Assembly (NCBI GenBank): GCA_035293765.1
Contig: DATGMF010000056.1
Location: 186,001 to 250,000, forward strand
Direction of reading: 5' to 3'
Source: DASRHT01 sp035293765
GTDB lineage: Bacteria; Chloroflexota; Ktedonobacteria; Ktedonobacterales; Ktedonobacteraceae
Length of the DNA stretch: 64,000 nucleotides
The position numbers and the translations under genes were made by a program. The notes below the pieces were generated by a model. It saw nothing but the letters and a program-made list of their open reading frames with translations. It searched no databases and had not been told where the DNA came from. Of the stretch, positions 42,083 to 51,805 are shown piece after piece. Positions within the stretch are counted from its first letter, which is position 1; each line of letters starts with the position of its first letter.

Positions 42083-45016
42083 ATGAAGCCCGAAGAGCTT
42101 GCACGGCAGCAGATTGACGAGATGTTGAGCATGGCAGGCTGGGTGGTGCAGGACCGGCAAGCCCTCAATCTGGGCGCGGGACCCGGCGTGGCGATCCGCG
42201 AATTCTCTTTACGCACCGGCACGGCTGACTATCTGCTGATGGTCAATCGCGAGGTGGTGGGCGTGGTGGAGGCCAAACCTGCCGGCCATTCATTGATCGG
42301 CGTCCGCGAGCAGAGCGCGAAATACCTCTCAGGCATCGACGCTACCCTTCCAGTGGCGCGCACACCCCTGCCCTTCCACTACGAAACCACCGGTCAGGAG
42401 ACGCGCTTCACCAGCAATCTCGATCCCGTGCCGCGCAGCCGCCTGGTCTTCAGCTTCCATCGACCAGAAATGTTGCAACAATGGCTGGAGCTGGCTCCCG
42501 AAGGCGGCGAAAATGCGACCCTGCGCGCTCGCCTGCTGCAAATGCCCCCTCTGGCAACACACGGCCTGCGCGACTGCCAGATCGAGGCGATCACCAACCT
42601 GGAACGCTCCTTCACGAAAAATCACCCCCGCGCCCTGATCCAGATGGCGACCGGCAGCGGCAAGACTTTTACCGCGGTGAATTTTATCTATCGCCTGATC
42701 AAGTTCGGCGGGGCCAGGCGCGTGCTCTTCCTCGTGGACCGCGATAACCTGGGCAAGCAGACCTATAACGAGTTCCAGCAGTTTATGACCCCCGACGATG
42801 GGCGCAAGTTTACCGAGCTCTATAACGTGCAGCACCTGCGCGGCAAAACCATCGACAACGTTGCCCGCGTCTGCATCACCAATATCCAGCGCCTCTACTC
42901 CATTCTCAGCGGCGAGGAGGAGCCGGACGAAGCAGCGGAAGAACGCTCCCTCTTCGAGAGCGAGGAGGAGGATGCCCAGCTTCTCAAAGAGCCAAAGCAT
43001 GTGTACTACAATCCCGCCGTGCCCATCGAGACCTTCGATGTGATCGTGACCGACGAATGCCATCGCAGCATTTACAATCTCTGGCGCGGCGTGCTGGAAT
43101 ACTTCGACGCCTTTATCGTCGGCCTGACCGCGACGCCGAACAAGCAGACCTTTGGCTTCTTCAATCAGAACCTCGTGATGGAGTACGGGCACGAACGCGC
43201 GGTGGCCGACGGCGTCAATGTCGATTACCTGGTCTATACCATTCGCACGCAGATCACAGCCCAGGGCAGCACTATCGAGAAGGGCTACTACATCGATAAG
43301 CGCGACCGGCGCACGCGCAAGCTGCGCTGGGAGCAGGCCAGCGACGATATTATCTATAGCGGCCACCAGCTCGACCGCGATGTGGTGGCGAAGGACCAGA
43401 TCCGCACGGTCCTGCGCACTTTTCGGGATGTGGTCTGCACCGAGATTTTCCCTGGACGCAGCGCCGTGCCCAAGACGCTGATCTTCGCCAAAGACGATAG
43501 TCACGCCGATGATATCGTCGAAATCCTGCTCCAGGAGTTCGGCCAGGGCAACGAGTTTGCGCAAAAGATTACTTATAAGACCACAGGCCGCAAGCCGGAG
43601 GAGTTGATCTCGCAGTTCCGCAATAGCTACAATCCCCGCATCGCCGTGACGGTTGATATGATCTCCACCGGCACCGATATCAAGCCGCTGGAAATCCTGC
43701 TCTTCATGCGTGCTGTGAAAAGCGCCAACTTTTTCGAGCAGATGAAGGGGCGCGGCACCCGCGTGATCGACGACGAGGAGTTCAAGCGGGTGACGCCCGA
43801 CGTGCCTGGCGGCAAGACCCATTTTGTGCTGGTCGATGCCGTCGGCGTCTACGAGAGCGCCAAAACCGACGAACCCCCGCTTGAGCGTGAACCGACGGTG
43901 CCGCTGAAAAAAGTGCTGGACGATGTCGCCGTAGGCCGGTGGAGACGCAACCCCGATCTGCTCTCGACCCTGCTCTCGCGCCTGAGCAGGCTCAATCGGC
44001 GTCTACAAAAGCCGGGCATGGAGCAGGCGGCTCAGACGATTCGCGAGTTAAGCGGCGGCAAAGACCTGCGTGGCATGATCCAGGATCTCAACCGCGCCCT
44101 CGATCCCGATACGCGTCTGCAAGAGGCGCAGGCCGCCACGGGCGAGGAGGAGCCGGGCGCGGTCGCCTTACAAGAAGCCGCGCGCCGCCTGGCGGAGAGG
44201 GCGCTGCTGCCCTTCGACGAGCCCGGACTGCGTGCATACCTGCTCACGCTCCAGGCCCGCGATGAGCAGATCATCGATACCGTGAGCCAGGATCGCTTGC
44301 AGGAGGCTGGCTGGGATGTGCAGGCGCGTGAAGCCGCCCGACAGACGGTGACGAACTTCCGTCAGTTCCTGGAGACGCACAAAGACGAAATCACAGCCCT
44401 GCAAATCTTCTACAGCCAGGGCTTCTTCGGGACCTCCCACGATCAATCGGGGAGCTACGGCGCGTCCGGCAGTAGCGTTGACCAGAACTCGGTAGGGACC
44501 CGCTTTAGCGCGTCCGATTTATCGCCTACCCGTCCGCATAGCAAGAAAATGACCGAAGACGACCTGCGCCAACTGGCCGAAGCGATCAAAGCCCCGCCGC
44601 TCGGCCTGACCGAAGACAAGCTCTGGCAGGCATACGAAACCCTGGACGCCAACCGTGTACGCAAAAGTACCAGCGTCAAGCGCCGCCTGACCGACCTGGT
44701 CTCATTGTTGCGCTACACTATGAGCTATGAGACCGACGAAACCGCCATCCTGGAGCCATACGAGGAGATCATCAACCAGCGTTTCGCAGAGTGGCTGGAC
44801 GAGCAGGAGCAGCGTCGCGGCGCGCCCTTCAGCGCCGAGCAGCGCAGGTGGCTCGAACACATGCGCGACATCATCGCCAACTCGCTCACCATCGAGCGCG
44901 ACGACTTCAGCTTGGAGCCCCTGCTCCAGCTCGGCGGCCTCGGCAAAGCCACCGAACTCTTCGGCCCCGACCTGCCCAACATACTGCAAGAACTCAACGA
45001 AAGGTTAGCCGCCTGA
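42083..45016 (+). CDS. hsdR: Type I restriction enzyme R subunit
   Basis: 977 residues. N-terminal PD-(D/E)xK nuclease with GTADYLLMV and VVEAKPAG. The SF2 motor has QMATGSGKTF (Walker A), VTDECH (motif II), GLTATP (motif III) and MISTGTDIKPL / QMKGRGTRV in the second RecA fold. An EcoEI-type C-terminal domain binds the methylase complex. AGGAG precedes the ATG. The stop overlaps the hsdS start by one base. The segment VGTRFSASDLSP (DNA 44493-44528) is an inserted MITE end that keeps the frame. Confidence 0.95.
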   Translation: MKPEELARQQIDEMLSMAGWVVQDRQALNLGAGPGVAIREFSLRTGTADYLLMVNREVVGVVEAKPAGHSLIGVREQSAKYLSGIDATLPVARTPLPFHYETTGQETRFTSNLDPVPRSRLVFSFHRPEMLQQWLELAPEGGENATLRARLLQMPPLATHGLRDCQIEAITNLERSFTKNHPRALIQMATGSGKTFTAVNFIYRLIKFGGARRVLFLVDRDNLGKQTYNEFQQFMTPDDGRKFTELYNVQHLRGKTIDNVARVCITNIQRLYSILSGEEEPDEAAEERSLFESEEEDAQLLKEPKHVYYNPAVPIETFDVIVTDECHRSIYNLWRGVLEYFDAFIVGLTATPNKQTFGFFNQNLVMEYGHERAVADGVNVDYLVYTIRTQITAQGSTIEKGYYIDKRDRRTRKLRWEQASDDIIYSGHQLDRDVVAKDQIRTVLRTFRDVVCTEIFPGRSAVPKTLIFAKDDSHADDIVEILLQEFGQGNEFAQKITYKTTGRKPEELISQFRNSYNPRIAVTVDMISTGTDIKPLEILLFMRAVKSANFFEQMKGRGTRVIDDEEFKRVTPDVPGGKTHFVLVDAVGVYESAKTDEPPLEREPTVPLKKVLDDVAVGRWRRNPDLLSTLLSRLSRLNRRLQKPGMEQAAQTIRELSGGKDLRGMIQDLNRALDPDTRLQEAQAATGEEEPGAVALQEAARRLAERALLPFDEPGLRAYLLTLQARDEQIIDTVSQDRLQEAGWDVQAREAARQTVTNFRQFLETHKDEITALQIFYSQGFFGTSHDQSGSYGASGSSVDQNSVGTRFSASDLSPTRPHSKKMTEDDLRQLAEAIKAPPLGLTEDKLWQAYETLDANRVRKSTSVKRRLTDLVSLLRYTMSYETDETAILEPYEEIINQRFAEWLDEQEQRRGAPFSAEQRRWLEHMRDIIANSLTIERDDFSLEPLLQLGGLGKATELFGPDLPNILQELNERLAA
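44493..44528 (+). mobile_element. MITE end inserted in frame inside hsdR
   Basis: TAGGGACCCGCTTTAGCGCG followed by TCCGATTTATCGCC, the same sequence as the intergenic copies. It contributes about 12 in-frame residues in the linker of the HsdR C-terminal part. Confidence 0.65.
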
Positions 45017-46869
45017 TGATGGACGAAAAATTGCCTGAAGGATGGGTATGGACTACTATAGGAGGGGTGGCAGAAACAACAAGTGGAGGAACACCCGCTC
45101 GTAACCATTCCGAATACTACGGAGGAAATATTCCGTGGATAAAGTCTGGTGAATTAAGAGATGGTATTATAAATGCAGTTGAAGAATTTCTTTCAGAAGA
45201 AGGACTTAGCAAGTCTAATGCAAAACTTTTTTCTAAAGGCACTGCTCTAGTTGCGATGTATGGAGCGACTGTTGGAAAAACAGGTATTCTTGGTATGGAT
45301 GCTGCAACCAACCAAGCAATTTGTGCTCTTTTACCAATACAAGAGGCTTTTCGAGCAAAATATATAACCTACTGGGTACAATTTCAGCGTCAAGAATTGA
45401 TTAATCGAAGTGCAGGAGGGGCACAGCCTAATATTAACCAGGAAATTATACGTTCTTTTCCTTTGCCTCTTCCCCCTCTTCTCGAACAACACCGCATCAT
45501 CGCCGCCATCGAGCAGCAATTCACGCGTCTCGACAACGCCGTCGCCTCCTTGCAGAGCGCGCAGGCCAGAGCGAAGCAGTACCGCGCCTCCCTGCTCAAA
45601 GCAGCCGTCGAGGGCGAGCTCACAAAGGAGTGGCGGGCCGAACATCCCGCGCAAGAAACGGGCGCGCAACTGCTAAAGCGCATCCTCACCGAACGGCGCA
45701 AACGCTGGGAGGAAGAACAACTGGCAAAGATGCGCGAGAGTGGGATCGTGCCGAAAGATGATCAATGGAAGGAGAGGTATAAGGAGCCACAGGGGCCGGA
45801 TGTGGGGGGATTGCCGGAATTGCCGGAGGGGTGGTGCTGGGCGACGGTGGAGCAGATAGCTCAAATTCAAGGGGGTATTCAAAAACAGCCAGGCCGCGCT
45901 CCACGGCAAAACTCTTACCCTTACCTTCGTGTTGCTAATGTGCTACGTGGGCGATTAGACTTGTCTATTATTGAAAAAATGGAGCTTTTTGGAAATGAGC
46001 TAGAAACTTTACGCTTGAAAAGTGGTGATCTTCTTATTGTTGAAGGGAATGGTAGCAGAACAGAAATTGGTCGAAGTGCTCTATGGAATGAGGAAATTGA
46101 AGATTGTGTGCATCAAAATCACATCATTAGAGTGCGTTTAAATCACGTTTTGCCAAATTATGTAGATTTCTATTGGAATTCGCCCGAAGGAAATCAGAGG
46201 GTTATGGATGTGGCGGCTTCAACTACAGGCTTATATACGCTCAGCGTAAATAAAATTTCTCGTTTGCCCGTTCCTCTTCCTCCCCTCGCCGAGCAAGCGC
46301 AAATCGTCGCCGAAGTCGAGGAGAAGCTCTCGAACATTGAGCAGATGGAGGCGACCATCGAGCATAGTCTCAGGCGGGCGGAGCACGAGCGGCAGAGCAT
46401 TTTGCGCGAATCGTTCGCGGGCCGGCTGGTGGCGCAGGACCCGCACGATGAGCCAGCCAGCGTGCTGCTGGCAAAGATTCGGGAGGAGCGGAAGAGACGG
46501 GAAGCAGAAGCGAAAGTTGTTAAAATAAGTAGAAAGGGAGTTGCGATGGGAATGACACGAAAGCGGCGCATCAAGGCCGGTCAGTCGGAGATAGGTTTGT
46601 ATCAGACGCTGGTCGAAGCCGGTCAGCCGCTGCCGCCGGACGATCTGTTCAGGCGCGCCGGTCTGAAGGCGGACGAGCAGCATGAAGCGGCGGAGGCATT
46701 TTACCAGGAACTGGATGTCGAGGTCGCGGCTGGCCTGATCAGGGAGATGCGACCAGATTATGAACACGTCCTGCTGGAAGCTGTGGGGCCGCCCCCGGAG
46801 GAACTGACGGCGATGGAGGAGGAAGAGACGGAGGCAAGGGAACAACCTAAGACGTTGTGGGATGCGTAA
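45016..46869 (+). CDS. hsdS: Type I restriction enzyme S subunit
   Basis: About 617 residues from the ATG at 45016, overlapping the hsdR stop (TGATG). Two target-recognition domains each open with LPEGWxWxT (about residue 5 and residue 270) and end with PLPPLxEQ followed by a coiled-coil spacer. A C-terminal extension of about 100 residues after KISRKGVAMG carries its own helical domain. The DNA of both recognition domains (about 45040-45470 and 45860-46260) is much more AT-rich than the spacers, a sign of domain exchange. It gives sequence specificity to the complex. Confidence 0.94.
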   Translation: MMDEKLPEGWVWTTIGGVAETTSGGTPARNHSEYYGGNIPWIKSGELRDGIINAVEEFLSEEGLSKSNAKLFSKGTALVAMYGATVGKTGILGMDAATNQAICALLPIQEAFRAKYITYWVQFQRQELINRSAGGAQPNINQEIIRSFPLPLPPLLEQHRIIAAIEQQFTRLDNAVASLQSAQARAKQYRASLLKAAVEGELTKEWRAEHPAQETGAQLLKRILTERRKRWEEEQLAKMRESGIVPKDDQWKERYKEPQGPDVGGLPELPEGWCWATVEQIAQIQGGIQKQPGRAPRQNSYPYLRVANVLRGRLDLSIIEKMELFGNELETLRLKSGDLLIVEGNGSRTEIGRSALWNEEIEDCVHQNHIIRVRLNHVLPNYVDFYWNSPEGNQRVMDVAASTTGLYTLSVNKISRLPVPLPPLAEQAQIVAEVEEKLSNIEQMEATIEHSLRRAEHERQSILRESFAGRLVAQDPHDEPASVLLAKIREERKRREAEAKVVKISRKGVAMGMTRKRRIKAGQSEIGLYQTLVEAGQPLPPDDLFRRAGLKADEQHEAAEAFYQELDVEVAAGLIREMRPDYEHVLLEAVGPPPEELTAMEEEETEAREQPKTLWDA

Positions 46870-46875
46870 ATGTCG

Positions 46876-47209
46876 TAGGGTCCCGCTTCAGCGCGACCGG
46901 CGCGATTGATCGCGTTCCCACAGCAGGGCGGCACGATGTTGGGGAACGGCAGGGCAAGCGTCAGGGATGGCCCTGTTCAAAACCACGCTGGTTCTGCGGT
47001 GGTCCCTGGTCCCTTGCACAATGGATGGGTAGGGGCAATGCCTTGCGCTTGCCCTGCGGTGGACCCTGCTATCGTGTCCATCGCGGTGGTAGGGGCAATG
47101 CCTTGCGCTTGCCCTGCGGCGGACCCTGGCCCCTTGCACAATGGATGGGTAGGGGCAATGCCTTGCGCTTGCCCTGCTGCTAAATTGGACGCGATAAATC
47201 GGGTCCCTA
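46876..47209. mobile_element. MITE-like element, 334 bp, carrying tandem repeats
   Basis: Starts TAGGGTCCCGCTTCAGCGCG and ends CGGGTCCCTA. It fills the gap between hsdS and ptuA, with its left TA 7 bases after the hsdS stop. It contains a 60-bp tandem repeat. 47210-47309 is otherwise empty. Confidence 0.7.
46999..47180. repeat. 60-bp tandem repeat, three copies
   Basis: GTAGGGGCAATGCCTTGCGC begins at 47029, 47089 and 47149, spaced exactly 60 bases. Copies differ by a few bases. Confidence 0.85.
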
Positions 47210-47309
47210 CGAATATTCGTTATTGCACGTATATGGAGGGTTGGCAGGCGCTGAAGCGGGTCGGTACGAATTGTGGTTGGGTCGGTATGGTTATAAGGAT
47301 GATTGGTTT

Positions 47310-48914
47310 ATGAAACTACGCAAGCTGGAGATCGGCGAGTTTAAAAATCTGCGCAATTTCTCCGTTGATTTTTCGCAGAAGCTGACCACTGTGCTGCTGG
47401 GGCAGAACGGGTGCGGTAAATCGAACCTTTTAGAGGCGCTGATCATCATTTTTCGCGATCTCGACCTGGGCGAGGCTCCTGCTTTTAAATACAAGCTCGA
47501 TTACGAGTGTCGCGGCAATGAAATTCATATCGACGCAGATCCGACTCGCTCCAAAAACAAACGCGAGCAGATACAGATCACCGTGCGCGAGCGCGCCAGC
47601 GGCTTTGGTCTGTTTAGAGAATTGCGAACAATACCATACACCCAGTTTTATAGCGATAGCGAGCGGCGCTACCTGCCCAGCTACGTCTTTGGCTACTATT
47701 CCGGCCCCAGCAACCGCATGGAGAAGCACTTTGATAAGCACCAGGAACGTTTCTATCGCGATCTGCTGGATGGCAAAGAGCAGGCACAGCGCCCGTTGTT
47801 GTACGCTCGCCCCGTGCATAGCCAGTTCGCGCTGCTCTCGTTTTTTATCGAGGAGGAGCAGCATCTCGCGGGAGGGGAGCAGAGCATTCGGGAGTTCCTC
47901 AACGAACTGCTAGGGATTCAAGAACTGATCTCGGTCCTCTTCATCATGCGCCAGCCGCCCTGGACCAGTAAGCAGGGAGACGCCCGCTTCTGGCATGCGC
48001 GCGGCGTCGTGAGGGACTTACTGGCCCATCTCTATCAGATTGCCCTTGCCCCCATGCGGCTCAAAGTGCGTACCTCGACCGAGTTTGCCAGCGACAAAAC
48101 CTTAGAGCATCTCTATCTTTACCTGCGTGGCGCTGAAGATCTGAAAAAATTATTCAGCCATTATGGCAACCAGCAAGCATTCTTTAAGGCCCTCGAAAGC
48201 ACCTATATCTCCAAAGTACTCAGCGAAGTGCGTATCCGTCTGAAAAGAAGCGATGCCGATGGCAACCTCACTTTTCGCGACCTGAGCGAGGGGGAGCAGC
48301 AATTACTGATGGTCCTGGGCCTGTTACGCTTCACCAAAGAGGACGAGGCACTGTTCTTGCTAGACGAGCCTGATACGCATCTCAACCCCGCCTGGAGCGT
48401 GCGCTATCTGGAATTTATGCAGCGCGTCGTTGGTGAGCAGCCGACCAGTCATGTCATCATGACCACGCATAACCCGCTGGTCATCGCGGGCATGGAGCGG
48501 GAAGATGTGCGCATCATGCAGCACAGAAAAACGGGCATCTTTGTGGAGCAGCCGCGCGAAAATCCTAGAGGCATGGGCGTGGCGGGCATCCTCACCAGCG
48601 AACTCTTCGGGCTGCGTTCCTCGCTGGACCTGCCCACCCAGCGCCTGCTTGACGAGCAACGCGTATTGGCGGCGAAAGAAGAATTAACGCCGGAGGAGCG
48701 GCACCATTTAGGTGATCTTACCGATAAACTGGATAGGCTTGGCTTTAATACAGCGGAAGATGATCCTGATTATGCAGTTTTTCTCAAAAAGCTGACGGAG
48801 CGCGAAGATCCGGCAATTCGTGAGCAAGCATTTTTAACGCCTGAGCAACAAGAGGAGCGGGCACGTTTGATCGACGAGATTTTGAGTGAAATGATCGCGG
48901 AAGGTAGGTTGTAA
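47310..48914 (+). CDS. ptuA: Septu-like AAA ATPase (PtuA)
   Basis: About 534 residues from the ATG at 47310. Walker A GQNGCGKSN (residues 31-39), ABC-type signature LSEGEQQLLMVL, Walker B ALFLLDEPDTHLNP and switch MTTHNPLVI make it an SMC/OLD-like ATPase. The C-terminus (about 440-534) is an extra helical region. Its stop overlaps the HNH gene start (TAATG). ATPase plus HNH pair is the Septu arrangement, and the pair sits inside a type I RM cassette. The ATPase would sense phage infection and release the nuclease. Confidence 0.78.
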   Translation: MKLRKLEIGEFKNLRNFSVDFSQKLTTVLLGQNGCGKSNLLEALIIIFRDLDLGEAPAFKYKLDYECRGNEIHIDADPTRSKNKREQIQITVRERASGFGLFRELRTIPYTQFYSDSERRYLPSYVFGYYSGPSNRMEKHFDKHQERFYRDLLDGKEQAQRPLLYARPVHSQFALLSFFIEEEQHLAGGEQSIREFLNELLGIQELISVLFIMRQPPWTSKQGDARFWHARGVVRDLLAHLYQIALAPMRLKVRTSTEFASDKTLEHLYLYLRGAEDLKKLFSHYGNQQAFFKALESTYISKVLSEVRIRLKRSDADGNLTFRDLSEGEQQLLMVLGLLRFTKEDEALFLLDEPDTHLNPAWSVRYLEFMQRVVGEQPTSHVIMTTHNPLVIAGMEREDVRIMQHRKTGIFVEQPRENPRGMGVAGILTSELFGLRSSLDLPTQRLLDEQRVLAAKEELTPEERHHLGDLTDKLDRLGFNTAEDDPDYAVFLKKLTEREDPAIREQAFLTPEQQEERARLIDEILSEMIAEGRL

Positions 48915-49795
48915 TGCGTTATATCGATATGGTCAGATTGTTAAGGGAAAGAGATGATTGGCCTCCTCCAGAAAAATGGGAAGAACGCGTTCGCAAAGCA
49001 GAAGCGGCACTGAGAAATCTTCCTCCCGGCAAGACACGCGCTAAGATTTTCGATCAATATAGTGATGTATGGAGCGAGGTAAAGGAGCAATTCAGACAAA
49101 TTTCGCATCAAAAGTGCTGGTATTGCGAAACCGATACCAGTCGTATTCGCGGGGATATAGATCATCATCGACCTAAGGGAGGCGTGACGGGTACAGATCA
49201 TCCAGGCTACTGGTGGCTGGCTTTTCAGTGGAGAAACTGGCGTTTTTCCTGTGAATTCTGCAATAGCAGATTGACCGATCACGCTACAGATATAGTGGGG
49301 GGCAAAGGGAATGATTTTCCTTTGGAGGATGGTGAGAGCCGCAGGATCTGGGATGAATGTGAGCATATTGATTATGACGACCTGAAAAAAGAGCGTCCCA
49401 TGCTACTTGATCCTACCAATCCAGGCGACCCGGAGTTAATTACATTTGGCGGTGACGGGCTACCACGTCCAACAGTAAAAGATAAAGCGTCAATTGAGTA
49501 TCGGCGGGCTGATATCTCCATCAAAACATATCATTTAGATCATACTGCACTATGCAGGAGACGGAGAACTGCCGTAATCCATCCATTACATGATCTGGTT
49601 GAAAAGATACAAAAATATAAACTTATTCGGTCAAGTAATCGCGATAATGATGCTCTGGATACGATTATTGAAGATGGTTTGAGAGAATTGAGAAAGATGA
49701 TTGCTCCCGATGCTCAATATTCCTCCACTGCCAGAGCCTATTTGAGAAAATATCGCCGCTGGGACTGGGTAGATCGGCTCTTGACGGCCTCCTGA
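48914..49795 (+). CDS. ptuB: Septu-like HNH endonuclease (PtuB)
   Basis: 293 residues. HNH nuclease with zinc pairs CWYC (C68, C71) and CEFC (C113, C116), the catalytic core GDIDHHRPKG (D83-H84-H85) and NSR after the second pair. This TIGR02646-type HNH is the usual partner of PtuA-like ATPases. Its start overlaps the ATPase stop, so they are translationally coupled. Cleavage of phage or cellular DNA is inferred. Confidence 0.8.
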   Translation: MRYIDMVRLLRERDDWPPPEKWEERVRKAEAALRNLPPGKTRAKIFDQYSDVWSEVKEQFRQISHQKCWYCETDTSRIRGDIDHHRPKGGVTGTDHPGYWWLAFQWRNWRFSCEFCNSRLTDHATDIVGGKGNDFPLEDGESRRIWDECEHIDYDDLKKERPMLLDPTNPGDPELITFGGDGLPRPTVKDKASIEYRRADISIKTYHLDHTALCRRRRTAVIHPLHDLVEKIQKYKLIRSSNRDNDALDTIIEDGLRELRKMIAPDAQYSSTARAYLRKYRRWDWVDRLLTAS

Positions 49796-49842
49796 TCGCA
49801 ACGTATGATTAGTATATATGTTCTACGCTATGTATATGTTCG

Positions 49843-50053
49843 TAGGGACCCGGTTGACCGCGTCCGATTTATCGCCCGTACCCCCTCATCCCGCTTCCCA
49901 GGCGGCTCATCACATCCCCAAATCGCAACGGGCTCGACAATGTTGGGCGGGGCGATAAAGGCAGGGAGGGGCCTCACGTTTGTTCTGTAGCTAGTTGGGG
50001 TGGTTTGTGGTGAGTGAACGGCGGTAGACCGGACGCGATAAATCAGGTCCCTA
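49843..50053. mobile_element. MITE-like element, 211 bp
   Basis: TAGGGACCCGGTTGACCGCG at the left, CAGGTCCCTA at the right, TA at both borders. Together with the element at 46876-47209 it brackets the ptuAB pair. Confidence 0.75.
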
Positions 50054-50162
50054 CGACGTTGCGATGTTGTTGGGAGAATGGCCTTGCGCCTGCTCCTGAT
50101 GTGGGAAAATTTTCTTTTTGCTAGCCCCATTCCCAGAAAAAGTGTATAGTGTGACGGAAACC

Positions 50163-50246
50163 GTAGGGGCAAGGGGCGGGGCCGGTGGTGTGGTGGGGGC
50201 CTTGCGCTTGCCCTGCTGCTGTGGTGGGGGCTTGCCCTGCGGTGGG
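50163..50246. repeat. Diverged GTAGGGGC repeats before hsdM
   Basis: GTAGGGGCAAGGGGCGGGG and GGGGGCCTTGCGCTTGCCC resemble the 60-bp units at 47 kb. It occupies the leader of hsdM. A further short copy (GGCCTTGCGCCTGC) lies at about 50080. Confidence 0.5.
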
Positions 50247-50268
50247 GAGAAAGGAATTATTATTTATT

Positions 50269-51789
50269 ATGAGCGCCGACACACAACGACTTATTCAGAA
50301 GCTCTGGAACTATTGCAATATTTTACGCGATGATGGCATGTCCTATGGCGATTATGTCGAGCAACTAACTTATCTACTTTTTCTAAAAATGGCCTACGAG
50401 CGCACGCTGCCGCCGTGGAGCGAAGAATCGCGCATCCCAAAGGGGCTCGGCTGGGAGACGCTGCGCACGAAGGATGGCGACGAACTGGAGAAGCACTACC
50501 GCCATATTTTAGAGCAACTGGGATCGCAGTCCGGCATGCTCGGCGTTATCTTTCGTAAAGCCATCAACAAAATCCAGAATCCCGCCCATTTACGCCGCCT
50601 GGTGGTAGACTTGATTGACGCGGAACAGTGGTCAAAGATGGAGGCCGATGTTAAGGGCGACGCCTACGAAGGGCTGCTGGAGAAGAACGCCGAGGATACC
50701 AAAAGTGGCGCGGGCCAGTATTTTACGCCGCGCGCGCTGATCCAGGCCATCGTCGATGTGATGCGGCCCGGGCCGATGCAAAAAATCTGCGATCCCGCGT
50801 GCGGCACCGGCGGCTTCCTGCTGGCCGCGCATGACTATATTTCCCGTCATCATCGGGGCATGTCGCGTGATGCGCGCAAATTTCTAAAAAATGAGGCGTT
50901 CCAGGGCTGGGAGATCGTCGATAGCACCGCGCGGCTCTGCGTCATGAACATGTTTCTACACGGCATCGGCGACGAAAATGCCGAGGAGCCGCCGATCCAT
51001 GTCGTCGATAGCCTGCGCTCAAGGCCGAAGCCGGAATTTGATATCGTCCTCACCAATCCGCCGTTTGGCCGCAAGAGTAGCCTCAGCCTGGTGAGCAACG
51101 GCAAAAAGAACGGCGGCAACGGCTCTGAGGAGAAGGAGGCCGCGACCGTCAGCCGCGACGACTTCTGGGCCACGACCAGCAATAAGCAGCTCAATTTTGT
51201 GCAGCATATCTATAGCCTGCTCAAGACCAGCGGGCGCGCGGCGGTCGTCGTTCCCGACAACGTGCTTTTCGAGGGAGGAGCAGGCGAAACGGTGCGGCGC
51301 AACCTGCTGCAAAGCTGCGATGTGCATACCCTCCTGCGCCTGCCCACCGGCATCTTTTACGCGCAGGGCGTCAAAGCCAACGTCCTCTTCTTCGACAAGC
51401 GCCAGGCCAGTCCCAACGTGCAGACCGAGCGCCTCTGGGTCTACGATCTGCGCACCAACATGAACTTCACCCTGCGTACCAACCAGCTCAAGCGCAGCCA
51501 TCTCGACGACTTTGTCGCCTGCTATCACGCTGAAAGTCGCCATCAGCGCCAGGAGAGCGAGCGTTTCCGCGCCTTCAGCTACGAAGAACTGCTCAAACGT
51601 GACAAGCTCAGCCTCGACCTCTTCTGGCTGCGCGACGAGAGCTTAGAGGGGACCGACAACCTGCCCCCACCTGCCGAGATCGCGGCCAGCATCGTCGAAG
51701 ACTTGCAGAACGCGCTTGAACAATTTCTGGCTATCGCCGAAGATCTCGGCGGCAAGAAAAGCAGCAATTCAGGCTCGCTCTCTCCCTAA
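50269..51789 (+). CDS. hsdM: Type I restriction enzyme M subunit (N6-adenine methyltransferase)
   Basis: 506 residues from the ATG at 50269; upstream in-frame sequence is repeat DNA. HsdM_N helical domain at about 1-120, then GQYFTPRALI, SAM-binding DPACGTGGFLLAA and catalytic NPPFG (TNPPFGRKSS). Full length. It methylates host DNA to block HsdR. It is separated from hsdS by the ptuAB insertion, an unusual layout. Confidence 0.96.
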   Translation: MSADTQRLIQKLWNYCNILRDDGMSYGDYVEQLTYLLFLKMAYERTLPPWSEESRIPKGLGWETLRTKDGDELEKHYRHILEQLGSQSGMLGVIFRKAINKIQNPAHLRRLVVDLIDAEQWSKMEADVKGDAYEGLLEKNAEDTKSGAGQYFTPRALIQAIVDVMRPGPMQKICDPACGTGGFLLAAHDYISRHHRGMSRDARKFLKNEAFQGWEIVDSTARLCVMNMFLHGIGDENAEEPPIHVVDSLRSRPKPEFDIVLTNPPFGRKSSLSLVSNGKKNGGNGSEEKEAATVSRDDFWATTSNKQLNFVQHIYSLLKTSGRAAVVVPDNVLFEGGAGETVRRNLLQSCDVHTLLRLPTGIFYAQGVKANVLFFDKRQASPNVQTERLWVYDLRTNMNFTLRTNQLKRSHLDDFVACYHAESRHQRQESERFRAFSYEELLKRDKLSLDLFWLRDESLEGTDNLPPPAEIAASIVEDLQNALEQFLAIAEDLGGKKSSNSGSLSP

Positions 51790-51805
51790 CGCCCCCTCCG
51801 TATGG

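Noticed and set aside
42329..43822. 497-codon minus-strand frame opposite hsdR
   Set aside because: Mirror frame of a high-GC gene; hsdR has all helicase motifs.
44791..45015. Longer hsdS start inside hsdR
   Set aside because: Reads as Arg/Ala-rich antiframe of hsdR; the ATG at 45016 overlaps the hsdR stop and begins the conserved LPEGW motif.
46999..47180. 60-bp tandem repeat as CRISPR array
   Set aside because: Repeat and would-be spacer are both conserved across units, so it is a plain tandem repeat.
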